NCBI RefSeq assembly: GCF_048544455.1 | Contig: NC_133538.1 | Coordinates: forward strand, 453,171,311 to 453,235,310 | Source: Silene latifolia | Lineage: Eukaryota; Streptophyta; Magnoliopsida; Caryophyllales; Caryophyllaceae | Direction of reading: 5' to 3' | DNA length: 64,000 nucleotides | Part shown: positions 12,257 through 22,763 of the stretch, one piece after another | Numbering within the stretch: position 1 is the stretch's first letter | Layout of the letters: each line of letters starts with the position of its first letter | Position numbers and translations under genes: made by a program | The notes under the pieces: model-generated | Database searches by the model: none | Told to the model about the DNA's origin: nothing | What the model saw: only the letters and a program-made list of their open reading frames with translations

Positions 12257-14700
12257 TTTTGCTAAAAGTTAATCATTTTATTTCAAGAAGAAATAAAACT
12301 ACAATTTTGCAAGAATATCACACTAGAGAACAACTCGAGAAAGAGATCCCGAGTAAACCAAGTTCTCTTTAAGAGCAAAGCTTATCAATCTTGACTCTAG
12401 ACTGCCTCCTCATATACATCCTAACTGAAACTATAAACTTTACACTATCAATTATAGACTTAACAGAGTATTCCTGACTCCCAAAAATGCGTGCATTACA
12501 TTCCATCCAAAGCCTATAAGTAGCAGCAGCAAGGACAGTCCTATACCAGGCAGTAGGCTAGCCAGATTTACTCCTATGATCAAAACTCCATTTCATCCCT
12601 TCCACCAAACCAGAGGTCTGAACAGCAAGCTGCTGCCAATGTTGCAGACCAGTCCAGACTGCCTAAGAAAAGGAAAAGCTGAAAAAGAGATGTTGATGAG
12701 TCTCATTTTCCTGCTTACATAGGCAGCCTCTGTTTGCCAACTGAAATCCTCTCATCTATAGATTATCCACATATGCCAGTTTTCCTTGAGCTACAAGAAT
12801 AGCAATAAGCCTGTGACTAGGAACAATACTAGAGTGGGATAACACCTAATGCCAATTTTCCTGATCAGGAATCTTTAAAAGATGATCATAAACAGTAATG
12901 GTCTGGAATTTACCCCCTGTTCCCCAGAACTCCAAAAGACCTTTGGCAACCCGAATGGAGCCAGAATTGTTTAGCAAGAAGTCCCTAGCTGTTAAAAGGC
13001 CCTTCAAACTGCCAGAGAGTTGAGTTTTAGAAGTAAGAGACTAGATGCTATCAGTCTTTAAAACATAATACTGATGCTATCTAGCCCAGAGACCAACAAG
13101 AGGGACTGATAATTTCCATATCCAGTACAACAGTAGAGCAATGTTCCAAATATACACATTTTTAATGCTGGACCCTCCTTTCTTAAGAGGGGCATAGATA
13201 TGAGCCCAACTTTGGAACTGAAGCTTCCTTTCCCCTTCCTAAATTCCCAAAAAAAAAAAATTCCTGCTAAGCTTAGAAATTTTTTGAAGAACAGCTTGAG
13301 GAAGCAAGATACTAGAGCACCAGTATTTTTCAATCCCAAAGATGACTGAATTGATTAGCTCAACTTTCCCAGCATAAGAAAGAGTTTTGGCAGACCAATG
13401 TTGCATTTTCTTCTGAATTTTGATTAGGAGGTTATCAAACATATTAAGAGAATATCTAGTAGTTCCAAGAGGAAATCCCAAATATTTGAAGGGGAACTCA
13501 CCAACAGTAAAACCAGTTTTAGCTAGGATTTCAGCTTTGATATCGTGAGAGACACCTCCAAAAAATATACCAGTTTTCTCCATATTAGCATGTAAACCTA
13601 AGACCAAGGCAAAGTCAGTTAAAGCTTTTTGAACAGCTTTCACTAAGTGTACATCACCTCGGATAAACACCATCAAATCATCAGCAAAAATTAAATGAGT
13701 TTAGTTGAATTTGCAACACTTGGGATGGAAAAAAACTGAGTCTTGCTGGCAAAGAGTTCTCAAAGATCTGGACAATATTTCCATGCTTAGAACAAAGAGA
13801 TAGGGAGAGAGGGGGTCCTCTTGCCTAAGCCCACTCTTACCAGGGAAAAATCCAGTCAAGCCTCCATTAAGTTTTAGAGAAAACAAAGTACTAGTAATAC
13901 ACGCAAGTATCCATTTGATAAACTGCTCAGGGAAACTAAACTCATAAAACATTCTTTCTACAAAGTGCCAATGCAAGGAATCAAAAGCTTTTCGAATATC
14001 TACCTTGATTAGGCACCTAGGAGAGAGGAGCTGTTTATTATACCCTTTAACCAATGCTTGAGATAACAAGATGTTTTCATGGATGCTTCTTCCTTTAATA
14101 AAGGCAGCCTACTCTTCACCAACAATACCAGGGAGCACTTGTTGCAGTCTAGTAGTTAAGATTTTGCTTATGGTTTTATAGAAAACTGTACAACAAGAGA
14201 TAGGCCTAAAGTCCATGACACTACTAGGAGTGTCTTTCTTGGGGATAAGAGAAAGAATAGTTGAGTTAGCTAGCTTTGCCATTTTACCCGTCCTAAAAAA
14301 ACTTTGAACAGCCTTACAAAAATCACTAGCAATAATACTCCAAGCTGATTTAAAAAACCCAGCAGAGAAACCATCAATCCCTGGGCTACTATTAGAGTCC
14401 ATACTAAAGACAACAGCTTTAATTTCATCTGTAGTGATAGGCTGGATAAGACCAATTTTCTCCTCATCAGTAACAGTGGGGCCAGAAGAGACATTATCAA
14501 ACTCTACAATATCAGCTGCACAATGCTGATAATAGTCATGAAAGGCTAACCCAACTTTGTCTAAACCTTGTTGATCAACACCATTCCTATCCTTGATGGT
14601 CCCAATAACCTGTTGATGTTGCCTTTCAGAGATTTTAGCAAAAAAATATTTAGCGTGCCAGAGTTAGATAACTGAATGTGCCTGATTTTAGCTCTTTGCT
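12257..14700 (-). mobile_element. 5'-truncated L1-type LINE
   Basis: The minus strand carries the RT and C-terminal part of L1 ORF2 and then a 3' end with a short A run at the left edge, set into the (ATT)n of LTR-b. The 5' part (APE endonuclease, ORF1) is missing: the coding trace stops at about 14700, where a (GAT)n tract begins. That is typical of L1 5' truncation. About 800 bp left of the RT (12300-13050, minus) would correspond to the zf-RVT region and 3' UTR, but no intact frame remains. Confidence 0.85.
13239..14402 (-). pseudogene. L1 ORF2 reverse transcriptase fragment
   Basis: The pieces at 14109-14402, 13701-14069 and 13239-13676 share one reading frame, separated by in-frame stops at 14109 and 13701. 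Visible in order are the fingers (SSPGIDGFSAGFF, DFRPISCC), motif A (LIKVDIRKAFDSLHW), motif B (GLRQEDPLSPYLFVLS, where the usual G of RQGDP is E), motif C (FADDLMVF, split by the stop at 13701) and a thumb region ending KYLGFPLG. It would have copied LINE RNA by target-primed reverse transcription. The stop at 14109 is TAG where the family usually has Gln. Upstream coding at 14561-14700 is in another frame. Confidence 0.9.
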
Positions 14701-14739
14701 TCATCATCATCATCGTCGTCGTCGTTGTCGTCGTCGTCG

Positions 14740-14771
<32 letters not shown>

Positions 14772-14792
14772 TTCATCATTATTATTATTATG
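14701..14792. repeat. (GAT)n/(GAC)n/(AAT)n simple repeat
   Basis: On the minus strand this runs (AAT)4, then GAT and GAC triplets. It lies between the 3' A-rich tail of the R2-like element and the truncated 5' edge of the L1. It may be the decayed tail of the former, or target microsatellite sequence. Confidence 0.9.
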
Positions 14793-14878
14793 TTTTTTTT
14801 TATTATAAGGATGCGCGCAGCTTTCATTAAAAGAAAAATAAAAATTTACATGAAATTGGTGGGGAGCCGAGAAACAAG

Positions 14879-15428
14879 CTAGGCTCCCACACCCTTAGCA
14901 ACAACAAAGCTAAGTCTAGTAAAAATGTAATCGGCCACCCGAGCCCCCGCATCCTGAGATACCGAGAATTTCTGGATTCGCTTGAACAAGGCAACGGCAT
15001 CCGAACCCAGCTCTCCAAGTGATGAGAAAGAAAAGGGAAGGAAACCATAACCCGCTGCCGCACACAAATCCCCGTACTTAGCACACTTACGCTGCGCAGC
15101 ATCAGCAACAACCCGGCCAAGCACAAAATCCGTCATCCCAGTCTGAGTCAAAGGAGAAGACCTTGTCAAGTCAACGCACACATCACGTCCTCTGTCCCAA
15201 GAATAAAGCAGCAAATCCGCAGGACGAAGAGAACCCCTATGCCCGTCAACCAAACCGATATCAACCTCCCTTCCCGCAGAAATACCCGATCTATAGCAGA
15301 TGTCGAAGAGAGTGTCACGGACGAGGTTATGCTGATGTTTAACGCCCACAGTACCAGTACAAGAGACAGCGTGGTCCCCAAAAACATCATCAACAAAAAC
15401 CCGAGAGCAAGCTGGACAGGGCCTAGAG
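14879..15428 (-). pseudogene. R2-like element, C-terminal part: CCHC and PD-(D/E)XK-like nuclease
   Basis: This is the end of the protein, after the E2 insertion site. The first residues form a zinc motif C-x2-C-x11-H-x4-C (CPACSRVF..GDHAVSC). Next comes a basic KHQHNLVRD stretch, then REVDIGL, then RPADLLLY and DVCVDLT, matching the PD...D pattern of restriction-like endonucleases, and a K..KY segment with GYGFLPFSFSSLGELG. In R2-group elements this domain nicks the target to prime reverse transcription. The frame ends GVGA-stop at 14879; similar codons continue for a dozen residues after the stop, so the original C-terminus was probably slightly longer. The apparent Met start at 15442 lies in the E2 LTR and is not real. 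Confidence 0.82.
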
Positions 15429-16804
15429 TGTAACACCCCCATACTCCAAGTGCCTTACCAGGACCACTCAGGTATAAGGATACTACCATCTCAGTTACCC
15501 GAGGCATGATAATCATAAGACAATGAAGAAATATACTTTATTGAATAAGTTTAAGTGATTACATAATAAAACCAACTGTAAGCAAAATACAACTGTTCTC
15601 AAACTATAAACCAACCGAAAGGAACTGTCCTAATAAACACAAATGAAGACTAAAGACTCGACATGTGATGACTCCATCCCCTAGATCCCACGCGTATCCA
15701 AGATATACCGCTAAGCAACTCGCTCACCACCCCGAATGGATCACCACAGTTTTTAAAACATTTAAACGGGGTCGGTACTAATCACACAATTCAATATACA
15801 TCAACAATAAGATAAACAGACACTGACTTAATGTCACACACACAACCACACCAATTCCAATAATCTCAATCACCGATCGTCCACTTTGGACCCGACCACC
15901 CCCGATGGGGGACCGTAGCCGTACCCACCAAATCCCCGCTCATCATACCGAGCGATAACCCCGTCCCATTAATGTGCACATCCCCTTCCGTGGCGGGTTC
16001 CACGAAGGGCGAAACTAGGGCGTGAAGCCACTCCCGCAAGTGACTCCACTCGGCCGAGAACGCATCTCGAGAACCATAGACAACCAATCACAATCACAAC
16101 ATCAACAACCATCCGAATCTATCAAAGAATGTACAATCACAATCACAGTCGTCACAATACAATTACTATATCAAACAATCAATCTCACACATCAACAATC
16201 ATCCCATTATGGGACTAATACGAGTAGGAAATCCGACACGGAAAGCATAATTATCGACGGTCTCTACAATTTGTATTAAAAAGGCTCTTCTACAAAACCT
16301 CCTCCTATCATACAAACATACAAACACTACCGAATCACAATCTACACAAAACCCCCAAATCCCTAAATTAGGGTTTAACCAAATTAAAGGAAAGACAATA
16401 AAAGGGTACATAGATCTTACCCTCGACGCAAGGAACTCAACGATATAACCAACGACGAGAACTGACCTTCCAAACTCCGGGTATTGCTAATAATGCGATT
16501 AGGATGAAGAACTTGCTTGCTTTCTCTCTTAAACAGTAATTTAGGTTTTGCCAAAGTGATTTAGAATAATGACGACAAAGCTTTTATACCTTAATCGCAT
16601 AATTAACAAAACCCGTAAACCCGGCTACTCGATCGAGTATCTAAGGTACTCGATCGAGTACCCCCTTACTCGATCGAGTACCCACGTTACTCGATCGAGT
16701 ACCCAACAGGTCAGAAACTTTTATAGAACGCAACTCACCCTTACTCGATAGAGTAAGGCCTACTCGATAGAGTACCCAGAGACTTATAAATACGGAGTAT
16801 TACA
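15429..16804 (-). repeat. E2 3' LTR (left copy, 1376 bp)
   Basis: On the minus strand it begins TGTAATACTCCG and ends GGGGGTGTTACA. The palindromic ACTCGATCGAGT array lies near its 5' end (16626-16775). Short ORFs here are not coding. Confidence 0.92.
16626..16775. repeat. ACTCGATCGAGT palindrome array in E2 left LTR
   Basis: Four perfect copies of the 12 bp palindrome and two ACTCGATAGAGT variants, spaced about 16-20 bp, apart from a longer gap of about 45 bp before the variants. Confidence 0.95.
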
Positions 16805-19800
16805 GTCTTCCCTCCTTAAAAAGAACTTCGTCCCCGAAGTTCAACCCATACTCTAAAAACAAACATACTAACTCGATCAAGACACAACAACGTGTCTAAG
16901 AACTCAAAACGAAACTCCAACCCAAACATGAACTCGTAACGCCAACTCCACTAACTATTCCTACCTCCACAACATGGCTCACGATACCGTATCTACCACA
17001 TATATATATCTCACACGACACTAACTCCATTCATGACCAACTACCATCCTCTAACGCTGCTAGCTCCATAATATTATCCACTATCAAATCCAATAGCAAG
17101 ACACTCATAGACATCAAACGGAATGTTACATTCTACCACCCTTAAAAGGAACTTCGTCCTCGAAGTTTACTCAGACTCATAACATCATCCTCCAACCACA
17201 ACACTATATAAAATATTCTCATACTCCGAAGCATTACACTACTACCAGCACGGCCATGGCCTTTTATAAGTATCATCCATAAAACAAATCCCTCCTTTAC
17301 GCTACGCTAACACTCTACTTCCAATTATATTACCGCATGCACCACCATGAAACCCTCTTTTATTGCATCCTACTCCTCTTAAGACAAATGTTACGTCCTC
17401 GTAACTCACTAATACTAAATCCTTAGCTATATTCTCTCATTATCCTCATTACCACCACATGTCAAAGATAACCGCCTATAACCTCATTTCCATAACCACT
17501 CCTATTTCTCAAGGCTCTCTTACTTCGACAGTTCCCATACTTCAAATCAATCTGCACACCCCTAACCTATACCATAAGGCTCGTAGCAAAATCACCATAC
17601 TAACTCTCCATTATCACTGCAAACCAACATACCTCGCTATGTAAAGCACTTATCTTCCAGAAGCATAACTCCCGATCCACACTCGTTACGTACACTCACA
17701 CTAGATCCTCAAGTTCTTTCCTTCATTACCGCAAAACTCATACACAACTTAACATGACACTATTTCCCCCAACACCCTACACTCACTGCCTCAACAAAGG
17801 ATTATGAACCACCTGCATCTTTCAGGTCATTACCACACATGTTTTACGAATCACTTGCCATTACCATGTCCACTAAAGCCTTATCTAGAACAAGATCAAA
17901 ATTACTGTAACAACCTCTCACAACCGCGTCTCATCAACAGAATATCATTATACCATGACAACAACGAAAACATATACAACTCTATTTCATACCATACTCT
18001 ACCCTGATTCTCAAACTTAAACTGGTAAAGAAAACATCAATAACAAAAGAACTGTCTATCTCGTACAAACCGAAACTCACAGGAGCAACATCAAACAAAA
18101 CAACAATCTATGTATTACTTGGTATGCACTTTCAAAACTCGTATCATAAACATCTCGCCTACTCCACCACAACCGGTGACGGCATCACAACACCGCCACC
18201 AACAGCCACACCGCAGTGCGAAAATACCCGCATCACAACACTAAATATCGTGCCCGGATCACCACCCGAGGCACAACAACCACATCGATAGACATCACAA
18301 CTGCATACAACTCCCATAAACACTGACTCAGAATAACTTTTCAGACAAGAAAAACTTACTCAAATCCACTTTACTAAATCATAACACAACATATTTTATG
18401 AATTAAACAGATAATAACCTCGTGAATATCATCCCCTTACCATATCACAGATTGACATGTATCATGAATACAGACAAGCATAACTAGTCATGCCAAATCA
18501 GTCAAATTATTACCCTTTTTAAACATCATTCCATTACGTTCTCGTATCCAACATGTATTACAGAAAATTCAGATAACAACATTATAACTATCACACCATA
18601 CCGCCTCTCGTGAGGTCACAACCTTACACAAACATTTATAGACATCATAGACCCATAATCACATCCAACTAGTCAATCCTGATCACGTAAGTTACCACTC
18701 GATAAGGTTACCTGTCGCCCGAGCTTAACTCATATGCCCCTCATAATATATTTTCCCGCTCGCATAACCATCAGCTCATGCCAAGTATAACCATACCATT
18801 AATATTCAACCACTAGCGCTCGCCTCATATAACCACATCTTATACTTTCTTACTAACATTCATATCAATCCGGCCTTTACAAAATCAACCTCTCTAAGAC
18901 TGCTGTCTTTCTTATCTATCCTCACCCTTAACCACTAGTGACAACACCACAATACCACCACTGCTCGTATATCAAACCTCTTACACTCATATCAAAATAA
19001 CACGGTTTTTCTCCTATCTTTGGTTAACATCCCAAATAACGAACATCAAACCCATCAACAAAATTACCTCAACATTATACCCAATCTTTTGTCTTATTTG
19101 TATTGTCATCCAACTCTCCACCAAATATCTCGTATCCTGCCAATACTCCACCAACTTATTACTCCCTTAATTCCTCGAAACTCATTATCAATCATGTTGT
19201 CCTGAAACTTCTATATAATCATTAACTAATATCCTCATGATAATATCATAAATCTCGACGATTCCTTACTTCTATATCACATAACTCTGGTCAACATTTT
19301 TCTCAGCTTACTTCTATCCTTCTTTTCTCTTTACACTCAACAATAACAATTAATAGCTCAACTCCTTATTCCTTCTAGCTAACGCTTTAGTGCTGCAATT
19401 ACCTTTTTGTTGCTCCAACACTCAAATTCCATTATTTTCTACCGACATCATCTCACTCTTTCTTACCATGGATCTTCTCTTATTATGCTATCACTCACAC
19501 TTGCCACTAATCTATCCATAAAATCAACGTTCACTGTCCAAACAATTGCATCTCCTTTGTACCTCTCTAGAAATCAGAATTCATTTAATACCGTTAATTT
19601 CCCAAGGAAATCCCACAGTGGTTTCACCTCTTAATAAACCAAAATCTCCCCAAACTCCCTCACTGTCTACAAATCCACCTCGCGACATGTCTCCACAAAG
19701 TTCACTATATACCCCTCTTCTCAACCCCTTTAAAACGAACTTTCACTATGTATATTCTTAACCCACACGACTCCTAACCATCCCCCTCCATGATTCTTTA

Positions 19801-20206
19801 CACATCTCAAGCTGCCACCATTTGCGTCCTTCATTTCAATCTTTTCATTCTCACGTTCCATAAACTCACACCATCCCTTGCCCACCTTCATTTACTTTTA
19901 CATTACCCAACATACAAACATATCGCTCATCTCATCTCACAAAACATGCTCTATGTCTCAATAAACCATACCAATCTTCCTTTTCTTTTTCCACTATTTA
20001 TCACAACACATATAACTTATGTCCTCCCACCGAACTCCTACTCACCACAGGTGTCACTCACTTCACCATAAGATTGGGTAACTTACGTATCAAGACCAAC
20101 ATACATGTAAAACAATGCATAAAGAAGCAAAATAACATCTTTGAATTTAACATAATATGCAACGAAGTCAAAAGGGTAAGCATATGACCCAAAACAGGGG
20201 TCACTA

Positions 20207-20375
20207 GATCGAGTACAGGCCACTCGATCGAGTAAGAGACTTACTCGATCGAGTAGGTGAAGATCAGAAGCACGTAAAACAAATCACCAGGGCCACTCGA
20301 TCGAGTAACTAACGTACTCGATCGAGTGCCCCCTTACTCGATCGAGTACCAAGGATACTCGATCGAGTACCCCAA
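20207..20375. repeat. ACTCGATCGAGT palindrome array in E2 interior
   Basis: Six perfect copies and one ACTAGATCGAGT variant in 170 bp, near the 5' leader of E2 rather than in its LTR. Confidence 0.95.
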
Positions 20376-21354
20376 TTCTCAAGACATCCAGTTTTCGTAA
20401 AACAGTCATAACTCACTCATTTCTTGGTCGTTTTGGGCGTGTGACCTATCGTTAGAATCGTAAAAGGACAAGCTATCACCTCCAATTGGAATCACATCAA
20501 AATCATTTATGAATCTCAAGTTATAACAGTTTAAAGACAACTTTGCTGTAATCAGATGACGTAACTATTTGATTTTTACTTCCAAACAGCTTAAACAACA
20601 ACCAAGCAAACAAAACCAGTCCAAAACTCATAAAACCAGTATTCATAATCATATGTTACTATTTTCAAAAGCCAAGCAACAACATTCATCATGCACATAG
20701 CTTATCTTACTTGCCAATTATGACTTACCCACATGTTTTTATTCTATCACTTTTCGTAAACAAAATCACAAATACATGACATCAAGTCCCCTATTCACAT
20801 GTTACTACCACGATGATTCATCTTTTTCCACTAATTCATCCATCATACCACATATTTATCCACCATATTCGTTCAACATATTCACTTAGCACATGTTCAA
20901 TTCACACTCCCAACCTTCTGTACTTTTACTCAACACGACAACAACCACATGTATACTTACACATCGCTTTATATATATATAGACAAAACACTTTTCCTTA
21001 CATAATTATAACATGCCAAATTACATGTATCAATCCTTATACTTTCATGCTTTACAATCAACCAACATACAATTCACGTCATCATCATCTTTCAATTCAG
21101 ATCCCCCATCCTCCACATGCATGCATCCATCAATTCATACAACATACTACTACATAGATACACACAACACACAATAAGCACATAACGATCCCGACACATA
21201 TCCCATGGTGACCGGTTCAAAATTGTAGGGCGAGTTCGCGACTTTAGGACGTCTCCCAAGTCTTTGCATTAGCTCCTACAACCTTTACCCCGGGTTCATT
21301 TTAATTGACCCCCTAGATTCATTAGATTCATTGGTTACAGGTTTCAGGATCGTC

Positions 21355-21366
21355 TCTCTGATACCA
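21355..21366 (-). other. Primer binding site, initiator Met tRNA (E2)
   Basis: On the minus strand TGGTATCAGAGA, two bases from the right LTR. One base differs from the TGGTATCAGAGC of the other elements here. Confidence 0.85.
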
Positions 21367-21368
21367 TT

Positions 21369-22758
21369 TGTAACACCCCCATACTCCAAGTGCCTTACCA
21401 GGACCACTCAGGTATAAGGATACTACCATCTCGGTTACCCGAGGCATGATAATCATAAGACAATGAAGAAACATACTTTATTGAATAAGTTTAAGTGATT
21501 ACATAATAAAACCAATCGTAAGCAAAATACAACTGTTCTCAAACTATAAACCAACCGAAAGGAACTGTCCTAATAAACACAAATGGAAGACTAAAGACTC
21601 GACATGTGATGACTCCATCCCCGCTAGATCCCACGCGTATCCAAGATATACCGCTTAAGCAAATCGCTCACCACCCCCGAATGGATCACCACAGTTTTAA
21701 AACATTTAAACGGGGTCAGTACTAATCACACAATTCAATATACATCAACAATAAGATAAACAGACAAAATAATCGTCACACACACAACCACACCAATTCC
21801 AATAATCTCAATCACCGACTGTCCACTGGACCAGCCCCGCCATGGGGGACCGCACCGTACCCACCAAATCCCCGCTCATCATACCGAGCGATAACCCTGT
21901 CCCATTAATGTGCACATCCCCTTCCGTGGCGGGTTCCATGAAGGGCGAAACTAGGGCGTGAAGTCACTCCCGCAAGTGACTCCACTCAGCCGAGAACGCA
22001 TCTCGAGAACCATAGATAACCAATCACAATCACAACATCAACAACCATCTGAATCTATCAACAATGTACAATCACAATCACAGCCGTCACAATACAATTA
22101 CTATATCAAACAATCAATCTCACACATCAACAATCATCCCATTATGAGACTAATACCGAGTAGGAAATCCTACCCGAAAGCATAATTATCGAGACGGTCT
22201 CTACAAATTTGTATTAAAAAGGCTCTTCTACAAAACCTCCTCCTATCATACAAACATACAAACACTACCGAATCACAATCTACACAAAAACCCCCAAATC
22301 CCTAAATTAGGGTTTAACCAAATTAAAGGAAAGACAATAAAAAGGGTACATAGATCTTACCCTCGACGCAAGGAACTCAACGATATAACCAACGACGAGA
22401 ACTGACCTTCCAAACTCCGGGTATTGCTAATAATGCGATTAGGATGAAGAACTTGCTTGCTTTCTCTCTTAAACAGTAATTTAGGTTTTGCCAAAGTGAT
22501 TTAGAATAATGACGACAAAGCTTTCATACCTTAATCGCATAATTAACAAAACCCGAGAAAACTCCCCGTAAAACCCGGCTACTCGATCGAGTATCTAAGG
22601 TACTCGATCGAGTACCCCCTTACTCGATCGAGTACCCACGTTACTCGATCGAGTACCCAACAGGTCAGAAACTTTTATAGAACGCAACTCACCCTTACTC
22701 GACAGAGTAAGGCCTACTCGATAGAGTACCCAGAGACTTATAAATACGGAGTATTACA
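21369..22758 (-). repeat. E2 5' LTR (right copy, 1390 bp)
   Basis: Pairs with 15429-16804. It has a few extra bases near 22552-22570 and carries the same palindrome array (22580-22729), where one of the variant units reads CGACAG. Confidence 0.92.
22580..22729. repeat. ACTCGATCGAGT palindrome array in E2 right LTR
   Basis: Same order as in the left LTR: four perfect copies, then two degenerate ones. Confidence 0.95.
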
Positions 22759-22763
22759 TAGAG

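Larger units (their letters stand above)
16805..21368 (-). other. E2 interior, non-coding
   Basis: Purine tract on the minus strand next to the left LTR (16805-16824), then AACTTCGTCCYCGAAGTT-type inverted motifs at about 16827 and 17149, a related GTTACGTCCTCGTAAC at about 17390, and long plus-strand A/C/T-rich, G-poor sequence to about 20100. A second palindrome array is at 20207-20375. The leader next to the primer site (about 21205-21366) matches E1. Reading frames of 60-114 codons occur but none shows a retroviral or host domain. Confidence 0.8.
15429..22758 (-). mobile_element. E2: 7.3 kb non-autonomous LTR retrotransposon (TSD TAGAG)
   Basis: The LTRs are 15429-16804 and 21369-22758. 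Both start TGTAACACCCCC and end GGAGTATTACA on the plus strand, and they are nearly identical apart from scattered substitutions and small indels. TAGAG flanks it at 15424-15428 and 22759-22763. The Met-tRNA primer site at the right and the purine tract at the left put it on the minus strand. The 4.56 kb interior has no recognisable gag or pol, so it depends on other elements. Leader and hairpin motifs shared with E1 place both in one Ty3-like, Tekay-like group. It inserted in the R2-like gene between the thumb region and the CCHC motif. Confidence 0.93.

Noticed and set aside
15239..15442. Start codon of the nuclease-domain protein at 15442
   Set aside because: The Met and next few residues come from the E2 LTR created by the insertion. 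The real coding continues across the insertion.
17459..21157. Plus-strand frames of 60-114 codons in E2
   Set aside because: Biased composition (few G, so fewer stops of one kind), no start context or domain, and opposite to the element's strand.
16626..22729. CRISPR-like array
   Set aside because: Repeats are 12 bp palindromes with short irregular spacing in plant LTRs, with no cas genes and a eukaryotic context.
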